DNA of 64,000 nt from Apteryx mantelli (GCF_036417845.1 NC_089980.1:42530501-42594500), one strand, 5' to 3'; shown: positions 11,701 to 24,225, counted from the stretch's first letter. The notes: a model not told the origin generated them from the letters alone. Numbers and translations: made by a program.

Positions 11701-14700
11701 AGAAGCTGCTCACGAGAGAAATGCTCAAAGCATGTGAACATTCAGTGTTCTGTAGTTGATATGTATGTAATCATGCAATATAATTTTATAAGAAAAGGGA
11801 ATCTATTACAGTTGGAGGCAAAAGTTATTTTTTATAAAGGCTTAAACATATAATTAGATAATACTAATATCAACTGAAAAGAGCTGAAGAATGCACTGAG
11901 GGCTGAAAGGTAGGATAAGGCCAGTGAGCTTGCAGGAAGAGACTGGGATTCATTGCACAGGGAATGATGAATGATGAATTCTAACTAAAGAATTGTTGAC
12001 TGAGTACTTGCTCACAAATTTTCAGCAAAAAAAATTAGATCGGGTTAGACCAGAATGGATGCTTGGCTTATTTAAAAAGATAGGATGAAGACACTTTCAC
12101 TTCCCCCACTCTAAAGCCTGATGAAAACTGTGCTATATTATACCCAGCCAGAGTAGCCCTCAGAAGCCATTCCAGAAGCACAGGACCACTGGAGCGCAGT
12201 TACACTCCAGAATGGTAGAGGGGATCACAAGAGAGAGTGACTTCTTTGATGCAGAATTAAGCTCTCTGAGGATAATTAGTTCACATGAGAGACTGGTCAT
12301 GACCATTCTCAGAGACTAGAGAATGCAAAAACAACCCAAATGCTGGAGAAGAATAATCAGGAATTGGTGGATAAAGTATTTTGTGAAACTTTGTACTGGC
12401 AGAGCTGCAAAAAGCAGTTAACTGGGGCAAGAATACACTTTTGGCAACAAGTGGCTTGACCAGCTTCTTTTCCTCACAATGGTGTTGTAAGCCTGATTTT
12501 GTTCATATCTCTATATATCTTTGAGATCTTTCAATGGAAATTATTATTCAAGTTAGAAAAAATTATATAAAGCAAAAGTTACAATGCCAGAATATATACA
12601 ATGAATCTATGGGATATCATCATTCTTCTGTGTTTCAAAAATTGTTTGACAAGTTTTTAAATTATTTCTCTGGGAACTGGTCTGGCTTAAAAGTGTTTAT
12701 CCTTTGCCTTTTGTTAACTCATGTTTGCATTTACTGTCCATTAAAAATAGATGAACACAATGGCCTAAGGTACTTGATTCTTTTATGAACTGTAGATAAT
12801 TCCACATTTCAGTCCTACATAACATCAACAGCATAGGGAAAAATGGAATGTGGCAAAAAGCCCAGGAAAAGGCAAGTTCAGTTGAATTGGGAATTAGCTG
12901 GAAGGATAATAAGCCTGCAAGGCAATATTCATTAAGTAATTTTATGTGAAGTAGAAGAAAATTGTGATACACACTTGGCATCTGGAGACCTTCAAATGCT
13001 AAGAAAAATACTTCAGTAAGTGTACAAATTAGTTAACAAGTGATATGAAACAATTATTTCTAAGGTGCTTCATGCCAACGTGATTCAGCTTTACTCAGCG
13101 TTATTCTAAAACTTCAGTAAGTAATCTAAACAATTGCTTATCAGATGGTCTAGTTGTTTTCTGAGATGTTATACAATCCTTCCTACCATTTTTCTTTTTG
13201 CTGCCATCATTTGGATTGCATCTTGATCACGTTCACTATAATAATGCGGGATTAAGCCTCTGGGGGTACTCTAGTTTACCCAAAGGACTAGGTAAGGCCT
13301 ATGAGGGCATGCAAAAATGTCACAGCTGTAGGACAAGAGTAACTTCAGTGTTCAATAACTAATAATAAAAGCAGTAAAAAAAACAGTGCACTTAAATTGG
13401 ATTAAATTCAGGCCTGTTCTTAAGTTACTTAAACTATGGCAAAATAAAAACATAACCTTTACCAAGGTAAGACAGTTAATTCTTCTTCTGACTGGTGATT
13501 TGCACCAACCTTTGTGTTTTACTGGTGCAGCTTTTCTGGTAGATAAAACTATTAAATGGATACTGTAAATAAGGAGAAGGTAAATGCGATATTCCTACTA
13601 ATAATTTAGTTTGTTAAAATAGCCTTATAACTCATTTGAAAGGAGGGTTTCTTTCTCTTTAGAGCATTCAAAGAAATTATTCTTTCAGGTGAGGCTATTT
13701 GAGTATCTCATCTGACAGTGACTGATCCTAGTCTGTATATCTGGATTTCTATTCAACACTGAAAAAAAGTATAATTTACCTGAAGGTAGGCAATAGACAG
13801 GGATTTTGTTTGTTTTCATTTCTTTTTCAAGTAACATTTCTTGTTCATACCTATTGGTGGATCAGACTTCACCTCTGAAAATATAAAAACATTCATAAGG
13901 AGTCCTTACATGTCTTATTAGATTTATATAACTGGAAAAGTGGACAAGCTTTTGGACCACAGCCCCATCATCTTGTCTAATAAAAACTATTGCTCCTCTT
14001 ATATGCCTAGACTACCACGGATACTTTTTCTTAGTTCACAAAAGAATATCCTCTTTGGTGACAGTAACTGTTAACAATGATATGTATTGTGTTAAAAAAC
14101 AGTACCTAGGTGCTATCCATTTGTAGAAAAAGACTACATCCTGAAGAAAATCTTAAAATGAATTTATGTACTGCTGAAACTCCTGTTATTCACTGATACA
14201 ATCCGATATGTATTGCCGATATTTTTAAATATCATTTCTAATATTTGATGTTTATTATGAATGAACTTTGCATAGCTTTGGAAAAATCTGGTTGGAGTGT
14301 ATACAAACCACTGCCCTCTTCTGGAGACACAGAACAATGCAAAGTTGAACAACTGCAGAGCTCCTGATTTTGCCATAGTACCTCTAAGTTACAGAAGAGC
14401 TACAATTAGATTAATAATAACATACCATGAACGAATGCTGTTGGTTTATGAATGCACTCTTAACATTTGTGGTAAGTAATCACAAAAGGGCATATAAAGC
14501 TGACTGCAGAGGCGTTCCCATAGCTCCTTACAGCATAGCAGACATAGTACTCTGACATCAAAGAGCATCAAAGTATCCACATTACAAGTAAAATCAGTAG
14601 TCACTGGAGTGACAGACACCACAGAATGCCTATATCTGACAAATGACCTTTAGGGGCTTTAGGAAACTCACTTTCTGAAATTCAGACATACTGTATAGAG

Positions 14701-15899
14701 ACTGTTGTTGAATTTATGCCTCACAGTCTTGGTTATAAACACCATGCAAAAGATCAAAAAAGTAGGAATCATGCTTGTAGTTTTCTTGACAATGATTACA
14801 GTAAGACTCTGATTCAGTGAAGAACTGTAAAAAAGAGATGAAATGCAACACAGTTGTTGGATGAGAAAAGGGGGACAACTCTTGGTTTATTCTATTTTCG
14901 ACTTTGGACAATTTAATTAACTTTTGTGTTCTTCAGTCATACATGAAACAACAGGTAAAACACATATTGATAAACTTAGAGTCCTAGATTCAGCCTTAAT
15001 TTGAAGGTGATTTAATTTCAAAGACAGGAGAATTAAAACTCACTCATTTGTTAAGTGCTTGGGGACTCGTAAGTACAAGATGCTAGATAAGTCTAAGCAA
15101 CAACTAAACAGATGATCCATGGCCAATACAGATATGTAAGGTCAACACTGGGTAAATTAACTTGTTTTATTTTAATACGGTGACTCAGACAGGAAGTCTG
15201 TCTCTTCACACTGGCAAATAACTGATATCTGCAGTCCTTGGATACCAACCCTTCCCCATTTATAAAATTTCTGAACTGCAGAACTGGAAACACGACATCA
15301 GCATGTGACAAAATCACCTGGCCTTAAATGCATTTGGCATTTGAGACTGAATGAGCTATAGTAGTTGGCTTATTTCAAACCAAAAACTGGAAGTTGACAA
15401 AAAGAAAACCTCTTCTTTCCCTCATTACTTTAAAACACATAGTCTTGTAAAGAAAAAAAAAGATTGGAAATACTGTTGGAACTTGCTTAAATAACGGCTA
15501 TTCTATTTGGTTTCAAACAGCTCAAGAGCGCTTCTTAATTTTTACATTTCTTTGATGTCAGTCTTCCCTAAGACTTTTTCTTCCAGTATGGAAAGTATTA
15601 CTTTCAGTAAATATTAGGATGCTGTATGCTTCAGTAACAGCATGCAGGTATCCCACCTATTCACAGACTTGTGGACAGAAAACAGTATTTAAAACCAAAC
15701 TTTTGGAAAACCAGCTACCTTGTAAAAAACAATACATGAACAGAGACATAGCAGCAAAGATCTGTGCATTGTCCTGTTTGTTCCCTGTTTACAATAGCAT
15801 GGGAATAGCCAATACATGGGAAGTTTATTAGGAAGTTTGGTCTTGATCTTCTAAGGTACTTAGTAGCTTGGTACTGAAGAGACAATTTCTCTCTGGTTT
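8713..15899. other. Intergenic DNA, no gene recognised
   Basis: About 7 kb with only short open frames (all under about 95 codons), none with recognisable motifs. A tandem-like CTCTACAGTA cluster lies at about 10664-10712. A possible CR1-derived scrap near 10768-10830 is too weak to call. Confidence 0.4.
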
Positions 15900-16060
15900 C
15901 ACTCCAGGCTGTGCTTGCGCTATTGGGCACATTGCTCAATTTCTCCATGTCTTAATTTTCTCCACTAAGAAAAAGAGCATGTAACCCACTCTGCAGCTAA
16001 ATGTGTTAATGTCTGACATGCTTGGCTGAAGCATATTATTATATCCATGTCAAAGCACCC
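15900..16060 (-). repeat. MIR-like CORE-SINE fragment, minus orientation (ancient)
   Basis: Read on the + strand, it contains segments resembling the MIR reverse complement: 'gggcacattgctcaatttctcc', 'cttaattttctcc', and then a run towards 'GAAGCATATTATTAT'. These correspond to the MIR stretch 'gggcaagttacttaacctctctgtgcctcagtttcc' and to its 'ctattattat' part. Divergence is high. Confidence 0.5.
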
Positions 16061-16239
16061 GTGAGCCTGTATAAATACTTCTCTGTGTTCATTATGGTAG
16101 TGTCTTGAGGTCAATGTAAGTAACTTTCCTTAGTTTTAGCTATTCTAGGCTACTTAAATTATGAGGCAAACCTTTGCTTCCTTATAGATAGCCTTCTCTT
16201 CTTCTGTAACTCCATCTTGTAGATAAAAAAGTTTCACAT

Positions 16240-17330
16240 CTGCTTACCTACTCTTGTCCCTTAACATGTACTAGCTCCCCAGTCCTATTCCATCCTCTGA
16301 TGAAACCAACTATTACCTTTCTCTGTTTCCCTTAATTACTCTCCTCTCTCTTCCCTCTCCCCACACTAAGAGTACACATCAACCTTTTCCATCCTAATAA
16401 AACGGCAGACCAAAAAGCCCTCAAGTGATCTGATACCTTTGCTTCCCTTTGCCTCCAAACTATTACTTCATTTTCCTGTCTCTTTTCCATTTCTATATAA
16501 GCTAAAAAATGCAGCTTACTTTTACTGGCTGGACACTTTACACTTACATTTGCCTTTACACATTCTAAAGCGCCCTTCAATATATCTCCTGTATCATGTC
16601 CTCTATTTTAATCTAACAATACTTTGTGAGCCTCAGAGCCAAGTCTTTATCCCTCCTCTTTTTGACTTAAAAACTTGACTCCATAGCTATAACCACCTTA
16701 CATCATATTGTTGCAATTTGCTCCTATCTAGATCCAGTGAATGAAATCTTGCCCCTTCCTTATCCCCATACACATTCAGAATGCTGCTGCAAAAATCATC
16801 CTTTCAGTTGTTCACTTAGGTTATGTTGCCAGTAACTTTGCATCCTCGAGTAACGCTCCCTTATTTATTATATATACACTTCATCCATGATCAAGTGGCA
16901 GACAGGTTTCTGTCCATGATCAGTCAAGCCCATGTTACATTTTCAGTCAAATCATTCCCTGCTTCCTCCTATGCTAGCATTCATTCTTGGAAAAAGCTCT
17001 TCATAAAAACGTGTAAAATAACATAACTGTCTTTCTTTAAATCCTCTTTAATGTAATATCTGTACAACAGCTTAGTAAGAGAGTGACTCTCGGAGAGCCT
17101 GACTATCATGCTAATATTATCCACATCGTTTCCTTGTATTTCCCTCTTTTCCTGCACTGCCTCCTGTCCTAAGCTTGGATAACAAGAGCTGTTTTGTGCA
17201 GGGATTTTTTTTTTTAATTCTGAACTTATACAGTGCTTAACAAAATGGACTTCTAGTTCATGACTTTGATTTTGAAATATTATGATAAATCAATGATGAC
17301 TAATAATTGTTTCATAATATTCTGTTGAAG
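16240..17330 (+). repeat. Ancient L2-clade LINE relic
   Basis: The core at about 16770-17330 contains CAGAATGCTGCTGCAAAAAT, the degenerate form of the L2 ORF2 C-terminus ('atccagaatgcagctgcaaagatcat'). A 3' end of the type 'gcagggatt...tacagtgcttaacaaaatgg...ctagttcatgact' and a short A/T-rich tail follow. The pyrimidine-rich DNA from about 16240 looks like more of the same ORF. It is heavily mutated, with no intact frame. L2 relics are known but old and sparse in bird genomes. Confidence 0.6.
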
Positions 17331-17840
17331 CTGATGGGATTGTAATACTCTTCAAACAAGAACATATACAAACTAGTCTTATAATGACTATGAAAGGAAT
17401 TATTTGTTGAACAGAACTGAACGCAAGAATATGCATTTCTCACTAGTTCTCAGACCAGAAAACCCCCAAACCCCACAGCCTTTTCTACTCATTGTCACCT
17501 AGCATTATATCTTTCCCTTGGTGAGAGATACATCAATAAAGGGGTTTGGAAAGTTTGATGACAAAATAATAAATAAGAAAAACTACAATACTAAAGAAAA
17601 ATGTAGGAGGAAGGCAGAGAATTTGTGGCAAACAAATAATATAGATAACATCAGCATTGCATTAGAAGTATGCTAATGTGAGTCCCCTGCATTGTAGTTT
17701 GCAACAAAGGATGCAATTTATTGTTTAGAAATAAAAAAGAAAAAACAAAACCCTTGGACAAAAAGATTCATTGCCTGCTGAAGTCAGTCCTAAGTATCCC
17801 TTATTTTCTCCATAGTCTTTCATGGGATTTGTTTTACTCT
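17331..17840. other. Intergenic DNA, nothing recognised
   Basis: AT-rich sequence without recognisable gene, RNA or repeat family. Confidence 0.4.
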
Positions 17841-17955
17841 AAAACAAACAAACAAACAAATACACACACACACATATGTATATTTATATATATACATACA
17901 TATATGTATGTGTGTGTGTATGTATGTGTGTGTATATATATGCATATATATATAA
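17841..17955. repeat. Compound microsatellite (AAAC)n-(CA)n-(TA)n-(TG)n-(TA)n
   Basis: About four AAAC units are followed by CA repeats, TATA/TACA repeats, a central stretch of TATG/TGTG repeats and terminal TA repeats. CA-rich DNA on the left and TG-rich DNA on the right can pair, so the region is quasi-palindromic. The open frame across it is low-complexity. Confidence 0.95.
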
Positions 17956-20239
17956 AGCCCTTAGGAGGATATCTTAAGATTTTCTGTCTTGGCTGAGTCT
18001 ACCAAAACATAAATTTTTAGGAAAAATACAATGCATTTAGTAAGAATGACAGAACAGCTGTGATATTTTAAGGTACTTTCCAAATGTAATTGTCACATGA
18101 ATGACCATGTAGCACTATTTTCTAAGAAACAAATTGTAACAGTAGCCTAAAAGACAGACTCATCCCTATTCTTCTCAATGGGCCGAACTATTAAGAGGCG
18201 AACATGACAACTTAAATGGCATCATTAACTGTTTCAATTCTGAACGCACAAGCAGAAAAACAAAGGTTATATGATTTTGGTTGGATTTGGGGATGATAAC
18301 TGACACATTAAAGAATATTGCCACAACTTTTTCTCATCCCACTCAAAATATACATGAATATCCTTCTATATTACCACAGCTTTTACAAATAAAGGTTGCA
18401 CTATTCCCAGCAGAGCTCACGTAACATACTCAGCTGATATTACATTTCAACTTAGGCCAAGTTTCAGATCTTAAATTCTGGTCATTTAAGAGAAAAACAG
18501 AGGTTTTCTGGTAATGTAGAAAATACACATTTGGCATTAAAGTTTGCAGGAGCTGGATGATGTGACAAACTCAGACTTTGGTGGAAGAGTCTGGGCCCTT
18601 AATCCAGTCCATGTGATCTATGGAAAGACTTTAATATTCTAGCTTCTAATCAATATCTCAGCCAAAAGGCATCACGGTTGCCAAGAATAAGTCTATGAAA
18701 AGTAAAACTTTGAAAAAAAAGAAAAAAAGACAAGGCTTAAAGTTTGGCCTATTATAAAACTTACATGGCTGTTTATTTGGAAGCATATTAAGTTGCTAGG
18801 TGACATAATGGAATACAAGTCCTTGGACTGCCAGCTCCCAGTATATACTCTGACCTGTATTACTTTTTAATCAAAAGAAAACTAGAAGAGTAAAAGTGGA
18901 TGATTTGTTATGATGTTCTAACTACTAATTCAGAATGCAACGACAGATCTTTTTAGAACATGTAATTGCCAGATCCTGGAGCTCTAGTCTTACATACAGT
19001 CACATAATCATGTTCTGTGGTGCACTGATCTTTCTCAAATACAGTAACTGAAGAAAGTTTAACACTTATTCCTGAGCTATATCAGGTTAGCATAAATGCA
19101 AATACTGAAAATTCTTCAAGCACAAGGTTGCTTACCAGTGACGACATAAAGACCTTAAACACAGTACATTTAAAGCAAACCAAGGCTTTTCAGGCCTACA
19201 GCATAAGATGCAACCTCTAGATCAGTACATTATCTGGAAAAGTTAGCTGTCATGTTCAAGTACCATTTCCCAAGACTCCTTTAAAACTTGGGGAAATACA
19301 AATGCTGAAAACAGTTCTTTTTGTCTGATAATAATAATAAAACGTCCTACAGTCCCTGCATCTTTTTTACCAGATCTTTACCGCTATCTCTAAAAACAGG
19401 CCTCTTTTCCAAATCTTAGGACAATTTAGAGAGCCAATTTGGTTCTTTAGCTAGGCCTACATACAAGATAACCGCTAATCAGCAACTCTGTAATTGTGGA
19501 TGAAAAAAACAGTAAGTCTTCTGTTCATCATATTCCTCATTGTTCCTCTTACACCTTTCCATCTCATTTATTCTTAGAGTCTGGAAACCTACTGTTCCCA
19601 TTCTACACACTTTTTTAAATTTTAAGTGTGAAGATTCTTGCTTCTAGCAAGAACTGGATATGGTGTGTAGACTCAGCACAGTGGGGAGAAGATCTAAATA
19701 AGTCCCTGTTAAGTTCAATCATGGAATAATGAAGAGATCAAGACAGATATCTTAATAATCTCTCTTGGATAATAAAGGTTTTGTGTTCCTTTACTTTTAC
19801 AGTTTCAAACAAATGAATTAGTTTAACTAATAAATGCATTAACCTTTTAAAAGTACGAACCAGTTCTGTCCTCATCTATACCTGTGCGTATCACTTTGGC
19901 TATGTATATAACCCTTTTGGAAAATGTATGCTAGCTTAAGAGAAAATTCTTACTGTTTCATGGCTAATGCCTGTGAAAATGTGGCAGCTGTGTTAACACC
20001 TGTATTACTAAAGCAAACAAGATATTAGGAGATATCAGGTATTATTAGGAGATATTAGGATAATTAGGTATTTCAGTAGGTCTCCTTATGTCTTTATTCT
20101 TACATGCATATTTCTCAACAGTTACAAAAACAGGGGTCCTGCTAGGCTTCTATCTGCCACAAGGGTACAAATTTTCCGTTACTCAGACCTTTTAACTCCT
20201 ATACAAAAATACACACATATAAGCTAGTTATAATTCAAG
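17956..20239. other. Intergenic DNA, no gene recognised
   Basis: No long open frame is present. There is a short A-rich run at about 18711-18730 and a local imperfect tandem of GGAGATATTAGG-like units at about 20024-20066. Nothing else could be assigned. Confidence 0.4.
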
Positions 20240-20335
20240 GATATAAAAAACTTGAGACTGTCAATTTTAAAACTGGAAGTATCCTTAAAGCTATGAAGTC
20301 TGACCCACACAGCATAAAACCTTGTCCAGTAATTC
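20240..20335 (-). repeat. Ancient L3/CR1 3'-tail relic, minus strand
   Basis: The minus strand reads GGTCAGACTTCATAGCTTTA and continues through 'aaggatacttccagttttaaaattga'. This parallels the L3/CR1 tail 'ggtcagactagatgatcataatggtcccttctggccttaaaatctatga'. The element may extend rightwards to about 20460. Confidence 0.5.
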
Positions 20336-21689
20336 CTAAAATAATAATTTCACATTGAACTAGAATCTCTCTCAAAGACAGGATGAACTCTTTTTGAATC
20401 TCTATTTTGAATCTCATACAGTTCTTATCAGCACTTCTTGCTCCTAAGCACAAGAGAAGCTCCATTCAGCCTACTGAAATGATTGCAGACAACAGCTGAC
20501 TTTGTTCTTAAGTCACTTGAATGATTGAACCAAGCTAGCAAAGGCCTCGTCATTTCTTTCCTTTCTTTTTTGACAATACTTGAGTGTAAGAGTTTCCCTT
20601 AAGAAGATGGCATGAAATGCTTTACTAAGTCCTAACCTTCACGAATCTCAGTCTTCTGGGGAGCAGTAGTGCTCCTGTTCTCTTTGGAGCAGCAAACAAT
20701 TTGTCTTTGCTGCAGCTGCTACACTGTTTTGAACTTTGGACTTAAATACCTCATGAGCTCTGTATTAAAATAGAAACCATGGTGATGAGGTTTAGAAAGA
20801 ACCGTATTCAGTTTTTTCCTCATCTTCCGTGTTGGACAAGCTGAAGTAGACAAAGGCCTTAGAAACTAGGAAAATATGAGCCAATAATTTGAGAAAGACT
20901 AATTTCCTACACACAAAATAAAGACATAAAGATGCAACGTAAGATAAATCATCAAGCTGTGGAAGTTCTTGGATCCACAAATTTTTTTTTTCCTAAAAAT
21001 GCACAGCTGTTGACTGATCTAAACTAGGAGCTTTTCAGATCTGTATGAAGTTGACTGAAGGTTCCCTACAACCTAAAAATTATGTCTTGCAGGTAGAGCA
21101 TGTTCTTTTTTTCAGGAACTCCACATTACCCCCTGACAGTGGCCCTATACAGAAGACAGATATACATTCCTTCTGGGCTTGGAGATATTAGCATGATTAA
21201 GATAACAAAATAAAGAAAAGCTTACTTCCATCAAGTGGCTTGGGGAAAGAGAATATACTCATACTGTCTTTATGTTCAAACTCTTAGTATGGCTCTAGAA
21301 AAACATTTGAATGATCTTAAAAAGGATTATTTGGAAAATAGGTCTTGAATACACCTCCTGGAACAAAAGATATCCTTTAGCCTAATAATTTTAGTAGCCC
21401 TTGTATTCAAAAGTTTGAAGAAATAAAAAGAAGTGACCATAAATGAATGCAGGAAGTATACTACAGGTCTCACTGGGACTCTGTACAATGGTGTGAATGC
21501 TTTCTTTCCTCTTCAGGAAATGTTCCCAATTCACTGAAGGATCACAGCTGCCTTTTTCATAGGCATGTTACATTGGCAGCTGTCATCCGGACTTGCTCTC
21601 CCAGAAAATCCTCTTTTGAGTCTTCCAGCTGAATGGATTCCAGCTAATAGTAGAATGTGTTGTCACTAGTCCCCAATACCTGCCTGCCT
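20336..21689. other. Intergenic DNA, no gene recognised
   Basis: Short open frames without motifs. The left part may be a continuation of the minus-strand L3/CR1 relic. Confidence 0.35.
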
Positions 21690-22340
21690 GATTTTGTAAC
21701 TTACCCTATTCTTAATTCTATCCTATATCTATTTCTCTAGTCCTCAGCATCACCCATCTTTTCCTAGATATTTTGATCCTCTTCAGTACTGATGACTTTC
21801 AATTCCATATCATCAGTTTAAATAACAGGCACTCCCAGTTTTTGTGGCAAAGACATTAATTAAAATACTACATAAGATCTACTCCCTGACAGAAATCTAC
21901 TAATAATTTCTTTATGGCCCATAAACACCTTTTTTTAAATAAACTGTAATAAATTTACCTTTTGCTAGTTTGTCACCTACCTTATAATTCTTCCAGTAAT
22001 CTCTAATCTTCTACAGTTTCTATACCACTTTCCCACAAAGCACTGTATCAAATGATTTTCTGATGTCCAGATAGATGAAATCTACTGCATTACTCTCACC
22101 TAGAAATCACAGCATATGAAAGAAACATCACAAGTTAATCTGACATGACCTCTCTTTGGCAAATTCATGTTGCATTTTATCATAATTTCCATTTATCTTT
22201 GCATCTCCAAAAAAAAACAAAATAAATATATTTGTAACTTTTGTAACAGGGAGGTCAGCTGGTAGTTGATCTGATGGTCATCTTTTCCCTTCTTTCACTC
22301 TAGAAGTGCAACTATCTCTCCATTATTGACAGAAACAGGA
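21690..22340 (-). repeat. Ancient CR1/L3-clade LINE relic, antisense to KIF6
   Basis: On the + strand, several segments are degraded forms of the complement of CR1 ORF2. Examples are 'cactcccagtttttgtggcaaagacattaattaaaatac', 'actgtatcaaatgattttctgatgtccagatagatgaaatctactgcatt' and 'catgacctctctttggcaaattcatgttgcattttatcataatttcc', in the right order. The reading frame is destroyed. It is clearly older than the CR1 in intron 2. Confidence 0.65.
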
Positions 22341-24019
22341 ACTGGTAGATACCCCCGAAAAGGGGAAGAAAACGTGAAAATTTTGATTCTCAAAAGAATG
22401 ATGCAGCCTTTTGCATTAAGGAAAGACCAGTAAGCCTAGATAGTGCTAAATCTGAGCTAGGTGGCACTGAGCCCTTCTTAAATGCAATATTTTGGGGAGC
22501 ACAATACAGAGGCACACTAGTATTTCTGAAGGAACAGCTGTGTAACAAAAGGGGTATCTTAAAAAAGAATTTTGAATCCCTTCTTTCGTGTTCCTTCTCT
22601 TGCCACACAAGTGACTGTTTTGCAGGCGATCTGGGATTCCTCCTCCCCTTTCAGAAATTCTGCTTGTGCTTTTATGCAAGAACTAGCTTGGGTCTGAGAT
22701 AGCTCATTGACTTCTCTGTACAGGCCACACCATACACAGAGGAGTTCTATACAAAGCCTCTTGGGTGTCTCTGAACTACCTTATAGCTTAGACTTTGTGT
22801 TGAAGGAGGGCAGCTAAACCCTCTTCCAGGACTTTGTCTTGAAAGCATTATAGTCTCATTCACCTGAGTCCATACTTCAGTTAACAAACCCTACCAGACT
22901 CAAACTGGCTTTGCACACTGCCAACTGCAGTGTCTCTGTGTCTACTGCCCAGCTAATTAGCAATCAGTTAAGCTGCCAAAAAACAGTTTAATATTACATG
23001 TGCCATTTTCCAAGAATACTGTAGTCTCCTTTATCTGTTTCAATACAAATAAAAAAAAGTTCCTGGACCTTCAATTCAATGCCCATTCTTTCAAAATTTT
23101 GAGATTATCTGCTCTCTCTCCCAAATCACCATCTCCCAATATGAATTCACTAAACATTGTGGGCTCTGCTTCCCTCCCGGCTGCAGTAACTTCCCTCCCA
23201 CAGCTCCTTCCTGTTAGGCACTTCTGCCTCTGCCACCACCCATAGCAGATCCCCATCCCTACTGACAAGAGGCAAAGAATTCTAATAGTTTGGGGACAAT
23301 ACCAAGAAGATACTCAGCATTTATTTCATTATCCCATTCCAAAGTGCCATTTTTCCTTTGCTCTCTATTTAATCACCAAATAATATTTTCCATTTGTTTT
23401 CATTTTTACCCTTTTGGCTTTTGCATTTGACTCTACTTGGTGATTAGTCCTTTTCCATTTCGTTCCCTGAAGGCTCACTACTTATTCCTCATATCCTTTT
23501 AGAGAGAGTTATTTGTTCAGTTGGGACAGAAAACCTTTCTCCTACTGTTTTTCTTCATATTTGGAATACAAGTTCAAGACACTTTTAACATCTCCGAGTT
23601 AAAAAAATTCCTATCCTCCTCCATAATCAAGTCCCTGATTTTCCACTTAATTAAAATTAACACACTTGTAAACACTGTAATCTGATCTTTACTGCTATGT
23701 CTTACCAAAACGAAGCCCAAAATGCCATTGCCTAGTGTTGTTTGCATTTTTTGATGGCCCTTTCACAGAATAATTGGGTTCTACTATTACCGCTCTAGAA
23801 ATTAAACTCTCGCAACAAGAGAGTTTAACTCTACTTTGCCCTAACACTTTTTTTCAAAGCTTTAGCTTTAGTCTAACTCTCCTCATATTAGAATTAAAAA
23901 TTCGAAGCCTTCCTTCCCTCTAAGCGTTTTTCCCCTGAATTCCTCTCCAGTTGCTTCAGCTGGTCAACAACAAACACTCCTCCCGAGCCAAGCAGCCTTA
24001 GAAACAAGGTGGCCTTCGT
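22341..24019. other. Proximal upstream region of KIF6
   Basis: No gene was recognised. A perfect 10-bp inverted repeat lies at 23802-23828. The last few hundred bases are AT-rich and give way sharply to the CpG island. Confidence 0.4.
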
Positions 24020-24031
24020 CGGAAGAGGAGC

Positions 24032-24080
24032 GTTTGGAAACACGGCTCAGGCGGGCGAGCTGACGTTTCTGGCTGGAAAC
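24032..24080. promoter_or_regulatory. Possible RFX/X-box-like inverted repeats upstream of KIF6
   Basis: Two GTTT...AAAC inverted repeats sit at 24032-24041 (GTTTGGAAAC) and 24065-24080 (GTTTCTGGCTGGAAAC). RFX factors, which drive ciliary genes, bind paired half-sites of the GTTRCY type. The second repeat has half-sites of the right form but a 4-nt gap, where the usual animal site has 1-3. Two direct half-sites, GTTACC and GTTGCT, also occur near 24338-24348. This is inference from motif shape and from KIF6 being a ciliary gene. Confidence 0.3.
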
Positions 24081-24199
24081 GCCCGGCGGCCGTTTGCCAG
24101 CCCCGCGTCTCCCCAGTCACAACGGCGGCAGGGGAACTACCGTTAACCGCCCCGCGCTCACCCACCTGCAGCCGCGGCCCGGGAGGGCGGGGCGCGGGG

Positions 24200-24225
24200 C
24201 CCCCCGCCCCGCCCCGCCCCGCCCC
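24200..24225. promoter_or_regulatory. Tandem GC boxes (Sp1/KLF-type), G-quadruplex-prone on the minus strand
   Basis: Five C-runs (one of six and four of four) are separated by single Gs, giving repeated CCCCGCCCC, the reverse complement of the GC box. The array lies about 165-190 bp upstream of the KIF6 ATG. Another GC-box-like GGGCGGGGC lies just before it at about 24186-24194. The minus strand has five G-runs with one-base loops, a textbook G-quadruplex pattern. Confidence 0.6.

Noticed and set aside
17721-17996. 91-codon open frame ending in Tyr/Val/Cys/Ile-rich sequence
   Set aside because: Its second half is the translated CA/TA/TG microsatellite.
1-24000. Possible 5' exons of DAAM2, the divergent neighbour of KIF6 in mammals
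   Set aside because: No minus-strand coding exon resembling DAAM2 could be seen. Non-coding first exons cannot be judged without transcript data.
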